Translations under genes and position numbers: made by a program
In this document: positions 12,755 to 25,800 of the stretch, one piece after another
Numbering within the stretch: the stretch's first letter is position 1
Layout of the letters: every line of letters starts with the position of its first letter
DNA from: Bubalus kerabau
Taxonomy: Eukaryota > Chordata > Mammalia > Artiodactyla > Bovidae
DNA: 64,000 bases
Direction of reading: 5' to 3'
Assembly (NCBI RefSeq): GCF_029407905.1
Contig: NC_073630.1
Span: 49,873,001 to 49,937,000 of the forward strand
Notes under the pieces: model-generated
Databases searched by the model: none
The model's input: only the letters and a program-made list of their open reading frames with translations
Told to the model about the DNA's origin: nothing

Positions 12755-13209
12755 GTAAAAGGATATATTCAGTGGACCTAAAGACTGTCATATGGAGTGA
12801 ACTAAGTTAGAGAAGGAGAAACATTGTATGACATCTCCTATATGCAGAATCTAAAAAGAAATGATACAAATAAACTTACTTACAAACAGACTCACAGACT
12901 TAGAGAACAAACTATGGTTGCCAGGGAGAAGTATGGGGAGAAGGGATCAACATGTACATGCTGCTATATTTAAAATGGATGACAGCAAGATCCTACTGTA
13001 TAGAATAGGGAACTCTGCTCAATGTTACTTGGCAACCTAGATGGGAGGGGAGTTTGGGGGAGAATAGATACATGTATATACATATACATGTATATACATG
13101 TATATGTATAGCTGAGTTCCTTTGCTGTCCACTTGAAACTATCACAACATTGTTAATACTCCAGTACAAAATAAAAAGTTTAAAAATAGGTTAAAAAAAA
13201 AAAAAAAAA
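12755..13209 (+). mobile_element. L1 3' end with poly(A)
   Basis: The artiodactyl L1 3'UTR in sense: GGATGACAGCAAGATCCTAC, a TACATGTATA-rich stretch at 13.07-13.11 kb, and a 17-A tail. 5'-truncated. Confidence 0.8.
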
Positions 13210-14328
13210 CCTAAGGGGGAAAATAAAAGGAGCTATCCAAGGGGTAACGGGCAAAAGAACAGCAAAGAACAGTCAGACACACCGGGTTATGAAGTCTACC
13301 CTTTGTAAAGTTAAAAAACTTCATGAAGCTGTAATCAGATACATAAAACCTTAATTTACATTAAAAAAAAATCAATTCATTTGGTCAAAAAATCAGGGTT
13401 CTTTAATAAGCATCAGCTTCTAAAATAAGCAGACTATGAGGGGGAAAAAATAGAATTTATTAGAAGGAAAAAGTCCCAGAGGAGCTTTCATATTTTTAAC
13501 ATTGCCTTAAACTGTTAAAAAAAAAAGTCCTATTATACTGTTTATCCTGAAGAATTTAACTACTTTTTTGGGGGAGGGGTGCTATTTTAAATGTAAGGTT
13601 TTGTTTATGATTTTAAAATCACAATTAGCACAATCACGGAAGAAAACATTTCTTCTGATATCCATGAAACAGCTTAATGTTTTAATTTACCTAAACCACC
13701 AACTGAAGGCTACAGGCCGCTTTGAAAACATTCCCTAATCCTTGGAAATACCGTGCTTTCTCTTATATTCTTTTAAACACTAATCCCTGGAAAAAGCATA
13801 CCTTCTCTCATTTTCTATTCAATGTTTGCTATTGTTGTAATCTAAGTAAGGCCTCTCTGAAAAAAATGCAAAAATTAAGTTTAACCCACAACTGAGTCTT
13901 GCATCTTGTGGTCCTGGAATTTTTAAATTTCATTCAAAACACATATTATAAACAAAGTCTCCCAAATGACTATCTAGAGAGGAATGTGGCAAAAATCCAG
14001 AAACTATTGTAATATTTGGAACTAACATAAGCACAAATAATCACTGCACTTTTTTAAAGAAGGGATTATGGGTTGCAGTTTTACTAACCCTATAGGGGAT
14101 TTATATGAGATGGACAAAGCTGAACTCCAGACTAGTTGTGTGCCTCCAAAAGAAACGAAGCCCTTTACAGTGAATGAAGAATAAATAGAGGTATTAAAAA
14201 GGAACTTCTTAATCACAAATATTTGCTCAATATAACCATAATTTGAGAAAACATTCTGGCTTAAAAATTCCTATAAAACTAGAAAGTTCGAAGCAGTATG
14301 ACTGACAAGCCTGTTGTTTTAACACATT

Positions 14329-14441
14329 GCTGCTAAGTCGCTTCAGTCCTGTCTGACTCTGTGCGACCCCATAGACGGCAGCCCACGAGGCCTGGGATTC
14401 TCCAGGCAAGAACACTGGAATGGGTTGCCATTTCCTTCTCC
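14329..14441 (-). mobile_element. BovA monomer with target-site duplication
   Basis: An antisense partial BovA2 inserted between exact copies of TTTAACACATT (14318-14328 and 14442-14452). Confidence 0.9.
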
Positions 14442-16278
14442 TTTAACACATTAGTTAGGTGATTATTAACAGTGGAGGCCGATTCAGGGTGGGAGGGCAT
14501 TATGGGGAGAACAACAAAGGTCAAAACCAAAAAATGTCACCAAGTCAGGAAAATTCACATTTTAGAGACAGGAAGACCACTGCAGTTACTGAAATACAAG
14601 TTAAAAACATAAAAGAAGTTAATCTGTCAAATGTATTGAAGTAGAATTAAGACTAATCATTTTAGAGGTATTTAAAATCTAGACTCCTAGGGTAAAACAT
14701 AAGACAGAGAAACCTGTATTATTATCTCATAATATGCAACCTGTCCTGAAGAAACATCGTACTTCCCTCCAGCTCCAAAAAAAAAATGAAAGAAAAGAAC
14801 TCCAAAATAGGAATGAGACTGTGAAATAAATATTGTAGACCTCAAAAAAATAAACTATTTAGGGACAGGGCAGGGGAGGGAAAGTCAGCTAAGAAGCTGA
14901 AAACCAGTCACATTTCAAAATGATTCCTATGTTCTAGGCAAAATTTCGTATAACATCTTGAGTGTGTCTCATTTTACACCTTAGTCAACTGTAAGGGTAT
15001 ACATATTTATCCACTCTTCTAAGGAACTCTTCTGTTCAGAAGAGCATCCGTATCTAGAGGATTCGCCCTGAGATTCATGCTAGCGTCACCACCATTACTA
15101 ACACACAGTACAGATACTGCAGATACTGAGGGTATCTATTTTTTTTTTTTTTTGCCCAAAGGTAATTGAATGTGAGTAGATTTTACCACCTCCATAATGT
15201 TTCAGTTTCAGTTTTAATATATTGTTCTGAGAAATTTTTGTGAACTAATATAGCATTTTAGGCTGTCTTGCTTTTAATCATCAAGAAAAGGCATCATTTC
15301 ATGGGGTGGAACAAAGGAAAAAGATTTTCTTCATATAAACTCTACTAATTTTATAATATACAAACAGGAACTGCATTATCCTGGCAAACAGCAAGCCACT
15401 TCTCAGAAAAGACAGTTAAGATGGGCTTTTAAAATAGTGTAGTAATCACTCCTCTTACAAACAGATATTTCTGAATATTAGCTCTCATAATATGTGACCT
15501 AACAGGCTAAATGAAATGGGAAGTTACATATTGTGATTTTTTTTTTTTTTTAGTGAAGCTGAAACACTTAGGCCAAACTTAAACATACACCAACTCCCTT
15601 CACAGTATTTTTTTTTTTTTTTACTGAAAACCTCTTAATGAAGAAGCAAGGTTTTTGGAGGAGTAGGAATGGCATGAAATTATAGGTTACCTGGTATAAG
15701 CAAAAGGGTTCTTGACTTGGAGGCAAAAAGATGGCATGGAAACTGGTTTGTCCACTTCTGACCTCGGTGTTCTTGGTCAAAACACACTTCCTTCACCTGT
15801 GAAATACAGATAAAAACATCTAACTCCTAGCACTGGGTGGGAGGGTTGGGTGGGGCTGTGTGGAGATGGATTATAAACGTGAATAGATGTTAAGAAGACT
15901 TGTCCATTTATAATAGGCATTCAGAATTTGAATGCTCATCACTTTCCTTTTTCTATGTAAACTTTACCAAAGAAAGGTAGAAATATCCAAGTCTATACTT
16001 TTGAAAGGCCTCAGTATCCACTTCCTGCTAGAGTCTAAAGAGTGAACTTAAAATTGTCAAGGTTGTTGCTCTCTACTTGTATTGTTTGAAAACCTTTTAA
16101 AGAGAATTACACAATTAAAGTACTTCCGAGCAGTTTAAGTACAATGAAAGGAATTTACCATTAAGAGTGCAGTTGATCTAAATACAATCAACTTCCCCTT
16201 CCTCTTAGCATTTTTCACTCCTATTTAATTTTTAGCCTAGCTTTCATCATTGTTTAAAATGGTCCTCCTTATTTGTTT

Positions 16279-16471
16279 GTTTTGTGCTCAGTTGCTCAGT
16301 CGTGTCCTATTCTTTGTGACCCTGTGTACTATATCCCGCCAGGCTCCTCCGGGATTTTCCCAGCAAAAATACTGGAGTGGTTTACCGTTTCCTCCTCCCA
16401 GGGATCTTCCTGACCCAGGGATCGAACAAAAGTCTTTCGCATTGAAGGCAGACTGCCACCTGGGAAGTCCC
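16279..16471 (-). mobile_element. Bov-tA SINE
   Basis: An antisense copy. The 137-residue frame starting upstream runs through it and is not a gene. Confidence 0.87.
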
Positions 16472-16739
16472 ATTAGTTTGTTTACTTTTTTATTATCTAA
16501 GTCTCCATCTTTGAACTCAAGTCCCCTGAGGGCAGTGATCTTGTCTTACTTGCTCAAACCAGTCTTTACCGGAGCTTACGAGACTGCTGGGCTCATAGCG
16601 GGTGTTCAGGAAATACTTCTTTTTGAATCAATGCACAACAGAGGAATAGATTCAATAAGATGAAAGTAGAACAGGATCAATTGAGTCATAGGGCCTTGAA
16701 GGGTATTTGGTGGAGTAGAGGCTATAAGGAGGCAACTCA

Positions 16740-16855
16740 GGACTTCTTTGGTGGTTTAATAGTTAAGATTCTGTGCTCCTACTGCAGGGAGCTCTGGTTG
16801 GATCCCTGGTCGGGGAAGTGTCACATGCCATGAGATGAGACCAAAAACAAAAAAG
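16740..16855 (+). mobile_element. CHR-2 type SINE
   Basis: A diverged sense copy ending GACCAAAAACAAAAAA. Confidence 0.7.
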
Positions 16856-16994
16856 CGAGGTCAGTTCACTTAGGCAATGTTAAGGACTATCACCCTTGAC
16901 ACAAATAAAATCTCAAACCTACTATGAAGCTAGAGGGTAAATCAACTGACATAGTGATGACTATTCTATGGAGATTATTAGTTATTTGTCCACA

Positions 16995-17092
16995 TAGCTC
17001 ACTCTGCCTGCAATGCGGGAGAACCCCGGTTCGAATTCTGGGTCAGGAAGTTTCCCTGGAGAAGGGATAGGCTACCCACTCCAGTTTTCTTG
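16995..17092 (+). mobile_element. Bov-tA SINE, 5' part
   Basis: The tRNA half of a sense copy, broken off where the next Bov-tA begins. Confidence 0.8.
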
Positions 17093-17305
17093 GGCTTCCC
17101 TGGTGGCTCAGATGGTAAAGAATCGGCCCGCAATGCAGGAGACCTGGGTTCGATCCCTGGGTCAGGAAGATCCCCTGGAGGAGGGCATAGCAACCCACTC
17201 CAGTATTCTTGCCTGGAGAATCCCCATGGACAGAGGAGCCTGGCAGGCTGCAATCCATGGGGTCACAAACAGTCAGACACGACTGACCGACTAAGCACAC
17301 ACATG
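17093..17305 (+). mobile_element. Bov-tA SINE, full length
   Basis: A sense copy starting GGCTTCCCTGGTGGCTCAG directly inside or next to another Bov-tA of the same orientation. The overlapping open frames on both strands here are all translated SINE. Confidence 0.9.
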
Positions 17306-17351
17306 AATAAGGTAAAGGTTATGATCATATGGACTTTTAAAGCATCTAATT

Positions 17352-17408
17352 GAAAGTGAAAGTCACACAGTCCATAGAATTCTCCAGGGAATTTCCACAA
17401 GGGAAGCC
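17352..17408 (-). mobile_element. Internally deleted Bov-tA fragment
   Basis: GTGAAAGTGAAAGTCACACAG joins directly to CCATAGAATTCTCCAGGGAA and then CAAGGGAAGCC, skipping most of the SINE body. Confidence 0.6.
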
Positions 17409-17449
17409 GGCTCTAATTGAATACAATTAAATTTTAGTTTTTTTTCTGC

Positions 17450-19965
17450 TTTTTTTGGTAACAGCTTTATTGGGATGTAATTCATGCTAGCGTATGTACA
17501 TTCAATCAGTCCGGTTCAGTTGCTCAGTGGATAGTTTTTAGTCTGTTCACAAAGTTGTGCAACAATCACCACAATCAAGTTTAGAACATTTTCATCATTC
17601 CAAAAGAAGTCCTATAACCTTTAGCAGTCACTCACAACACACCCCACCCTATACTCTCTAGACCTAGGCAACCATTAATTTACTTTCTATCTTTGTAGTT
17701 TTGTCTATTCAAGATAGTTCACATACACAGAATCATATGATATGGGGCCTTTTGTGACATGTTCCTTTCATATAGCATGTTTTTAAGGTTTATTCACATT
17801 GCATCATGTATCAGTATTTCATTTCTTTTTATGGCCTAATAATGTTCCATCTTATAGATACACGAAATTTTATTTATCCATTCATCAATTAATGGACATT
17901 TGTTTTTTTTTTCCTACTTTTTACCTGTTATAATAATGCTGCTCTGACCATACATGGACAAGTTTTTGTTTGGACATGTTTTTCAGTTCTCTTTGGTATA
18001 TACCTAGGAGAATCGCTGGTCATATGGTAACTCTATCTTTAACCTTTTGAGGAACCGTCAGACTGTTTTTCAAAATGCCTTCTTTAGTTTACATTCCTAC
18101 CACCAAAGCCTAAGGGTTTCAATTTTTCTATATCCTTGACAACACACCATTATCTGTCTTCTTGATTGTTGCCATCCTGATGGGCATGAAATCGTATTTC
18201 ACTGTGGTTTTGATCTGCATTTTTCTGATACTTAATGATGTTGAATATTTTTCCATGTGCTTACATGTCTTATTTGCATGTCTTATTTGAAGAAATATCT
18301 ATTTAGCTCCTTTGCCCATTTTTAAACTGGGTTATTTCTGTTTTTATTATTCAATTTTTTTAAAGTATAGTTGATTTACAATGTTGTGCCAATCTCGGCC
18401 GTACAGCAAATGGACTCAGTTTTCATACATATATGCATTGTTTTTTAGTATTCTTTTCTATTACTCAGTTTTAAGAATTCTTTATATATTTTAGATATTA
18501 GTCCTTATCAGATAAATGTTTTGCAAATATTCTCTCCCATTCTACGGGGTGTTTTTTTCACTTTCTTGAGAGTGTGCTCTGAAGTACAAAAGTTTAATTT
18601 TAATGAAGTACAATTTATTTTTGTTGCTGTTGTTGTGCTTGTGCTTTTTGGTGTCATATCTAAGAAACCATTGCTAATCCAAGTTCATGAAGATATATGC
18701 TTTCCTTTAAGAGTTTTATGGTTTTAGTTTTTACATTTACGTCTATGATCCATTTTAAGGTAATTGGAATATATGTTGTAAAGTTTGGAACCCAAGTTCA
18801 TTATTTTGCATATGGATAGCCAGTTGTCCCAGCACCATTTGTTGAAGGCTATGTTTTCCCCATTGAATTGTTTTCATACTCTTGATGGAAATCAACTGAC
18901 CACTCATGTGAGGGTTTATGTCTAGACTCTGAATTCTACTCCAGTGAACTATATGTCTACCTTATACATGCACCACACAGCCTTGATTACTACAGTCTTG
19001 TAGTGAGTTTTGAAAAGGGGAAGCATAACTGCTCCACCTCTGTTTTTCTTTTCCAATATTGGTTTGGCTATTCTGGGTTCCTTAAATCTTCATATGAATT
19101 TTAGGAACAACTTGTCCATTTCTGCAAACTGTACAGTTGGAATTTTGATAGTGATTTTGTTGATTCTACACATCAAATTCAATCCATGAACATGGATTTC
19201 CATTTACTTATTTAGATCTTTAAAATTATCTTTTTACAATATTTTATAGTTTTCAGAGTATAAGAACAGCTTTCTGTTAAATTTATTCCTAAGTATTTTA
19301 CTCTTTTTAATGCTAATGGAATCTTCGTCTCAATTGATTTTTTAATATTCTTTACTGTCTGTCAATCATTTTTAAAATATTTTATTTTATTTATTTGGCT
19401 GTGCCAGGTCTTGGCATGTGGTATCTAGTTCCCTGACCAGGGGCCTGACCCAGGCTCCCTGCATTGGGAGCACAGAGTCTTTGCTGCTGGACTACCAGAG
19501 AAGTCCCAGAAAGGCAACTGATTTTTGAATACTGACTTTGTATCCTGCAAACCTGCTAAACTTATATATTAGTTCTAATGCATTTTTAGTGGAATCCTTA
19601 GAATTCTCTGTATATACAGTCCTATCATTTGCAAATAGAGACATTTTTCATTCTTCTTTTCAACCTGGATACCCTTTATTTAATTTTCTTGCCAAATTGC
19701 TTGGGTAGCATCTCCAGTACAAGGTTGAATACAAGTGATCCTAATGGAAATCTTTGTCTTCTTACTCATGATAGCGGGAAAATATCAATCTTTTATGTTT
19801 AAAAATGACATCGATTCTGGATTTTTCATAGATGCCTTTATCAGGTTGAGGAAGCTCCCTTCTATTCCTACTTTGTTCAGTGTTTGCTGGAATTCAGTTG
19901 AGCATTTATGTGTTTATATTTAGGGGTCTGTAGGCTTCTTTTCTTGTGAAGTCCTTGGTGAATTA
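17450..19965 (-). mobile_element. L1 LINE, old, antisense
   Basis: About 2.5 kb of antisense L1: 3'UTR from about 17.45 kb, then ORF2 sequence to about 19.96 kb. It is disrupted by many stops and by a CHR-2 SINE at 19.38 kb. An artiodactyl L1-tail-like stretch at 18.35-18.47 kb appears nested. Confidence 0.78.
19380..19508 (-). mobile_element. CHR-2 type SINE nested in L1
   Basis: TTTGGCTGTGCCAGGTCTTG to CTACCAGAGAAGTCCC in antisense, with L1 sequence on both sides. Confidence 0.8.
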
Positions 19966-20072
19966 TTTTTTAAAATAATATGGCAAAAAAATCCACAAAA
20001 GTATTAGGTCTTCTCTCTGTCTAAGCTACCTATCCTTAGCCACTCACTGTTACTAGTTCATATGACTGATTT

Positions 20073-20103
<31 letters not shown>
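20073..20103. repeat. (CA)n microsatellite
   Basis: About twelve uninterrupted CA units followed by ATATAT. Confidence 0.9.
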
Positions 20104-20104
<1 letters not shown>

Positions 20105-20202
20105 GTAATATTACTGGCTTTTTAAAAATAAATCTTTTGCACTCTTTAGAATTTATATTTTTATAAATAACTTTTAAAATTATAATCTGATGCTCTGAGT
20201 AT

Positions 20203-20363
20203 TCGGTTCAGTTCAGTAGCTCAGTTGTGTCCGACTCTTTGCAACCCCCTGAACCGCAGCACGCCAGGCCTCCCTGTCCACCACAAACTCCCGGAGTTCA
20301 CTCAAACTCATGTCCATTGAGTTGGTGATGCCATCCAACCATCTCATCCTCTGTCATCCCCTT
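20203..20363 (-). mobile_element. 5'-truncated BovB with target-site duplication
   Basis: The terminal 160 bp of a BovB LINE in antisense, between exact 10-bp copies of CTCTGAGTAT (20193-20202 and 20364-20373). Confidence 0.9.
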
Positions 20364-21311
20364 CTCTGAGTATATGACACAATATATTCTCTATCAGGTT
20401 GTAATAATAAAATAATTTAAATTTCTGTAGCAAAAAAGCCCAAACAAACCTCTCAAGCATGAATTCCACTTCTAGAAGTATAACTTGTGCAAGTGAAGCT
20501 CTCTGAGTCTCATCACTCAGAGAGCCTATCTGCGGCTTTGTCCTGAGGACTGACTGAGACGATGTTTGTCAGAAGGCTTGGGATGGTGTAGACTTAATCA
20601 TATTATTGACATTTCACAAACTGCATATCACAGTATCCCTTTAAACAGAAAGCGGCTCTGCTGCATGTTAGATTGGCATATGACTTTTAAAAAATCCTCT
20701 GTTTTATAAAACTGAGTACTTCTGCATGTAATCTGTTTTTCAGAAGTTTTCTTTCAGTTCTTAAGTCCTTTTCTTTGGCCTAGATTCTGTGATTTGTTTC
20801 CTATTTTGGAAACTTGGAAAGTACCATGCAAATAAAGATATAGCCTTGCTAGTTAAAAATAAAATACTTAGTGTTTGCTGGTGAAGGAAAATATGATGCT
20901 ATGTAGGTAAAACTGCATGATGAAAATCAGATTCACATTTCATAAGAACATTTCTGGAGAACTTTAGACTTGAAAAAGCAAGAGCCAAATGTTCCTCCCA
21001 AACGATAGTTTATAACTCTCACTGAAGTCAGAAGTAATTCTGAGGGTAGAATTTAAGCCAAGAGTTTTGAAAGCTGGGAGAAAGGAAAAAAAAAAAGCAT
21101 AAATTTCCAAATCTTCTCAAAGTACTTAGATGGGAGGCAATTTGCAGCTAAGATCTTGAGAAATGTTTTTTTCCACTAGTGGGATACTATATTAGTAACA
21201 CCTTGATACAATTTATTTTACCTTCCACAGAATGCTAATCACAGTAGAATTTTGTCAAATAACCATTTAAGAGAGAAAAAAGTACACGTAGGACAATACC
21301 TGCTGGAATAT

Positions 21312-21472
21312 GGGAATCCCCCAGGCTCCTCTTTCCAAAGAATTCTCCAGGCATGAATACTGGAGTGAGTAACCATTCCTTTCTCCAGGGGATCTTCTCA
21401 ACCCAGGGACAAACCTGGGTCTCCGGCACTGCAGCCAGATTCTTTGCCGTCTGAGCCTCCACGGAAGCCCCA
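21312..21472 (-). mobile_element. Bov-tA SINE
   Basis: An antisense copy without the last part of the BovB-derived tail. Confidence 0.85.
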
Positions 21473-22339
21473 ATATGTAACAAGGAGTTGTTAAGGATTC
21501 CTTTCCATAGAGTTTCTCTAATGCAGTTTAGAAATTAAATATATCAATATGAGACTGAGATGAAACTTTTCTATTTCTCCTATTGCACTAAATTAAATTT
21601 GTACTCAATATTTATTGATAGCTTACTTAAAAATTCTTATTTTTTTTTCTGCAGTCATTTCACAAGGTTTCTTCTTTAATTCCCATTTGTTGACATAATG
21701 ACAATTACATTTTTTTAATTAAAATAAAAAATATCAACATACTGACATAATGGCAACTTTTAAAGTGACAATGTACAAGTCTCATTATGATGTTCACGGG
21801 AATTCTCCATTGTCTTTGATAGCTGTCTTTGACAGAGCTAGGTATTTCAGGAGATGGTAATTATTTGGTATCTTTCATTATTTGTCAGTGGTTGTTTAAT
21901 AGACTGTTTCCAAAGTTGATCTTCTTGGTCCGTAGTCTATTTTGGACAAGGGTGCTAGCCACAAAGGTCATATCTGCAAGTTGATACTTATCATTGCACT
22001 ATCTCTGACACAAAACAACACAGATACAAAGAGTAAACCCTTTGAGTAGGCTTTCTTTGAAAAACTTATAAAGGTCATTTATGCCCCAGGTTAATAGTAA
22101 CTCAGGCCAGGGGAGAAAATGTAGGGGTCTTTTTCTGCCCTATTGATTTGCTATAAAACCATACTCAAATTTTTACAAATAAATGTGCCAACCCAAATAA
22201 ATACAATAAACTTATTTAAAGATAATTCTTGCCATTTAATTATCTATATAATTACCTGATTTGATTTGTGTAACAAATCTCTAAAGCAGAGAGTCTTAGT
22301 CCATCTAATATAAAAGAAAATTGAGCACTGTCATGGGTG

Positions 22340-22535
22340 GTAGAATTTCCTAAAGAAACAGCATTTACTGAGTACTTAACTACGTCCCCAGTTATTTCAT
22401 GTAATATCTCAAATAATTTTCAAAATAGTTGTAAGCCATAGGTTTTACATTCCCCCATTTGCACATAAGGAAAGGTTAACTTGCCCAAAGTTAGCTAGCT
22501 GGCTAGTGGTGGAGATAGGACTCAATGACAGAGTT
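22340..22535 (-). repeat. MIR SINE remnant
   Basis: CATAAGGAAAGGTTAACTTG and the following CCCAAAGTTAGCTAGCTGGC match the antisense MIR core. Confidence 0.65.
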
Positions 22536-22676
22536 AGTCCAAAGCTTTTTTCCTTTCTACCCCAGCTGTTTTGCTGATTATGACTGTTCAACATTGATTC
22601 AACATGGAATCAAAAACCATAATATAAGATATATAACAAAGCGGAACATTTAGAAAATCAAAACTCAAATACATTC

Positions 22677-22976
22677 TTGGAAATGGCAACCCACTCCAGT
22701 ATTCTTGCCTGGAGAATCCCAGGGATGGGGGAGCCTGGTGGGCTACTGTCTATGGGGTCGCAGAGTCAGACACGACTGAAGCGACTTGGCGGCAGCAGCA
22801 GCAGCAGCAACTGTGGCTCGGCTGGTTAGGAATCCATCTGGAATGGATCCCTGGGTTGGGAAGATCCCCTGGAGAAAGGCTACCCACTCCAGTATTCTGA
22901 CCTGGAGAATTCCATGGACTGTATAGTCCACGGGGTCACAGAGTCGGACATGACTGAGCGACTTTGACTTTCACTT
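22677..22976 (+). mobile_element. BovA2/Bov-tA composite
   Basis: A sense BovA monomer ends in a CAG repeat (22793-22809) and runs straight into a second sense SINE body. Confidence 0.85.
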
Positions 22977-22984
22977 TTCACAAC

Positions 22985-23222
22985 TCAGTTCAGTTCAGTT
23001 CAGTCACTCAGTTGTGTCTGACTCTTTGCGACCCCATGGACTGCAGCACACCAGGCTTCCCTGTCCATCGCCAACTCCTGGAGTTTACTCAAACTCACGT
23101 CCATTGAGTCAGTGATGCCATCCAACCATCTCGTTCTCTGTCAGCCCCTTCTCCTCCCTCCTTCAATCTTTCCCAGCCTCAGGGTCTTTTCCAGTGAGTC
23201 AGTTCTTTGTTTGCATCAGGTG
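22985..23222 (-). mobile_element. BovB 3' end
   Basis: CAGTTCAGTTCAGTTCAGTC, then about 210 bp of antisense BovB 3' region. Confidence 0.87.
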
Positions 23223-23225
23223 GCC

Positions 23226-23266
23226 AATGGAGTTGCAAAGAGTTGGATAGGACTGAGCAACTTTCA
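23226..23266 (+). mobile_element. Orphan SINE 3' end
   Basis: ATGGAGTTGCAAAGAGTTGG and GACTGAGCAACTTTCAC form the sense terminus of a Bov SINE, placed directly after antisense BovB. Confidence 0.65.
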
Positions 23267-23335
23267 CAACTAGCATTTTACAAATCATATAGTGGTGTTA
23301 CTTTTTGTGTAGTTTTTTTTTTCTTCTTTTCTTTT

Positions 23336-23525
23336 TTAAAGTATTTACTTACTTGACTGTGAGGTCTTAGTTGTGGCATGCGGGAACTTTAGTTGCGGCA
23401 TGTGGCATCTTTAGTTGCGGCATGTGGCATCTTTAGTTGCGGCATGTGGCATCTAGTTTCCTGACCAGGGATCAAACCTGTATTGGAGCGTGGAGGCTTA
23501 GCCAGCGGACCACCAGGGAAGTCCC
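23336..23525 (-). mobile_element. CHR-2 type SINE with internal 22-bp triplication
   Basis: An antisense copy. Three exact 22-bp units, each starting TTTAGTTGCGG, lie at 23388-23409, 23410-23431 and 23432-23453. It ends CACCAGGGAAGTCCC. Confidence 0.85.
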
Positions 23526-23711
23526 TGTATAGATAGTGTTAACTTGCTTTATCTTGTTTATATTATAAAAAGAAAAAGAAATTATATGACCTGTACACAT
23601 TCTTCTTACCAAAGGTATATTTGATTCCATTTGCATTTCACATCATTAGAGTAAATGGTTTATAATTTTTCTTCTTTCTCCTTCTTGAAGTGCTGCATAT
23701 GTTAAGCTTGT

Positions 23712-23850
23712 TTGTGTGAAAGCATGCTAAGTCACTTTAGTTATGTCAGGGACTCTTTGTGACCCTTTGGACTGTAGCCTGCCAGGCTCTTTGTCCATGG
23801 GATTCTCCACCAGGCAAGAATACTGGAGTGGTTGTCATGCGCTCCTCAAG
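23712..23850 (-). mobile_element. Bov-tA fragment
   Basis: The 3' half of an antisense Bov-tA with small indels. Confidence 0.8.
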
Positions 23851-24599
23851 CTTTGCTTTACTTGGACCTAAAAAGAAAGAAAAAAGAAATAAAATTCTCA
23901 GGGCCAAAGAATCCTGTTTAAAATCAAACACAATTGGAAAGCAAAGGGTAAATATTTATTTTTGTTTCTCAAGTTCACCTTCCTGAAGCCTGTTCTGTGA
24001 CTTACTTTCAGTGATCTCTTTATTTCTTTTAATTCTAGAATTAGAGTTCATTTTCCTTATAGACTTGCATAGCCTATAAGGAAAATAAACTTTTTCAATC
24101 TCATATACATTTTATTAACCTTAACTAGGACGCAGTAGAAAATGAAAGGGATACTTTCATTAAAAAGGGAGGCATCAGGATGAATGAAAACCATGAGTTA
24201 AGAGACTTCTGTGAAGCAAAAGGCTTTCAATTGCTAATAAGAGTTATTAGGAAGATTTTCTTAGGCACACAGCCTCTCCACAACCTGATCACATCAAGCC
24301 CAGCTCTACATCCTCAGAGGCTCTTGTTGGCCATTTACAGCAGGTTTCTTAACCTTTTTGAACATGTGAATCTTTTAGAAATTAAATAATAATGATGACA
24401 TTGCCATTTCTGAATGGGTATGTTAAATGAATTAACATCAATCTGGATAAAATCATCTCTATGTTTGGCTATATTAACATTGATTATTGAAGCATTAAAG
24501 ACAATTTGATATGCTTCACAACAATTTTCATGAGAAGGCATTTTATGTATTTATTAAATAAAAAATAACAGTGATAAAAATGAACACTACTATAGCAAC

Positions 24600-24790
24600 T
24601 ATGTTACAGGTATCTTTCTATGTGCTTTCAACAGAACTAACACTTTGAATCCTCATGACAACCCTATGAATTAGTTGCTATTCTCTATTTTACAGGCGAG
24701 GAAACTGAGGTATTGCTAGCTTAAATAGCTTGTCTCAGGTTCTACAGTTGGAACCCATGCAATGTGGGGATAGAACCAGTATTCTCCATT
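24600..24790 (-). repeat. MIR SINE remnant
   Basis: TTTTACAGGCGAGGAAACTG is the classical antisense MIR core. Confidence 0.75.
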
Positions 24791-24983
24791 ATGGGGCTGC
24801 CTAGTAAAATTTTCAGTGTTCTGGTGTGTCTCATTAATATGAGTTGATATAACTTAACCTTAGAATGAAAGCAATGTTGAAACATCTGCTATGTTTAAAC
24901 CACCAGAGCAAAACACGATCCTTTCACAAATGTGCTCATCTCATTGCCACTATTTGCTTCACGCATCTACTGGATATATACTG

Positions 24984-25108
24984 GTACTGTGCTGTGCAGT
25001 TCTTAGTTGCTCAGTCGACCCCACAGACTGCAGCCCACCAGGTTCCTCTGTACATGGGGATTCTCCAGGCAAGAATATTGGAGTGGGTTGCCATGTCCTC
25101 CTCCAGGG
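24984..25108 (-). mobile_element. Bov-tA SINE fragment with target-site duplication
   Basis: A truncated antisense copy between exact copies of GGATATATACTG (24972-24983 and 25109-25120). Confidence 0.9.
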
Positions 25109-25231
25109 GGATATATACTGAAGCCCCCAAACTTATTAATATTTATATATTTCATTTATTGTTTTTAACCAAGAAACTATATGTCATTGCTCCCTTTACT
25201 GTTAAACTCCTGAAGAAAGGTTACATCTAAC

Positions 25232-25385
25232 TCCTACGACAAAGATTCTCAAAGCTTGATTCATGGACAATTTGCATCAGAATCCCTGACCAGTCTTTTT
25301 AGAAATGCCTATTCCTGGGCTCCAGCACAGATTTATTCATTTAGAGTCTTAGGGAGTGGAACCCACCAACTTGTGAGGACCACCT
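25232..25385 (+). repeat. MER5-like hAT-Charlie remnant
   Basis: TTCTCAAAGCTTGATTCATG, GCATCAGAATCCCTGACCAG and TTAGAAATGCCTATTCCTGG resemble the MER5 nonautonomous transposon. Confidence 0.6.
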
Positions 25386-25389
25386 TTTT

Positions 25390-25800
25390 ACCAGGTCCTT
25401 CTAGTTACCCTGCCTAGGTTGTCTACCCCCGCTTCTACATGCACCACCTGGAGTTCCCCTGAATACAAGATGCTCTTTCACACCTCAGAGCCTGAACATG
25501 CTGTTTCCTGTGCTTCTTATGCTTCCTCCTCTTACTGTCTTCTGAACTCCCACTCCACTAAGATTTAGTTCAAAAGTCATCTCTGCAAGGTTTCCCTGGG
25601 CCCATCAGGCAAGAGTTAGGTGCTTCTTCCTCTGTACCCCAATGTGATTAAACTCATGCCTCCACCCTAAAATTACCCTGCAACTGGTCTGTGTACTCTA
25701 TTATCTAGGGGGTCCCCTGAAGTCTCTGTACTACCCATCTTTGTAAACCGCCAAAGATGATATCTGACATGGAGCAGTAGGGACTCTGAACTTGCTGCTT
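25390..25800 (+). mobile_element. L2 LINE remnant
   Basis: ACCTGGAGTTCCCCTGAATA, GAACATGCTGTTTCCTGTGC and AAAAGTCATCTCTGCAAGG match the L2 3' region in sense. Confidence 0.65.

Noticed and set aside
17013..17353. Overlapping open frames on both strands with the recurring VAQTVKNLPAMQETQV-like peptide
   Set aside because: This peptide type is the translation of Bov-tA and recurs at every copy in the window.
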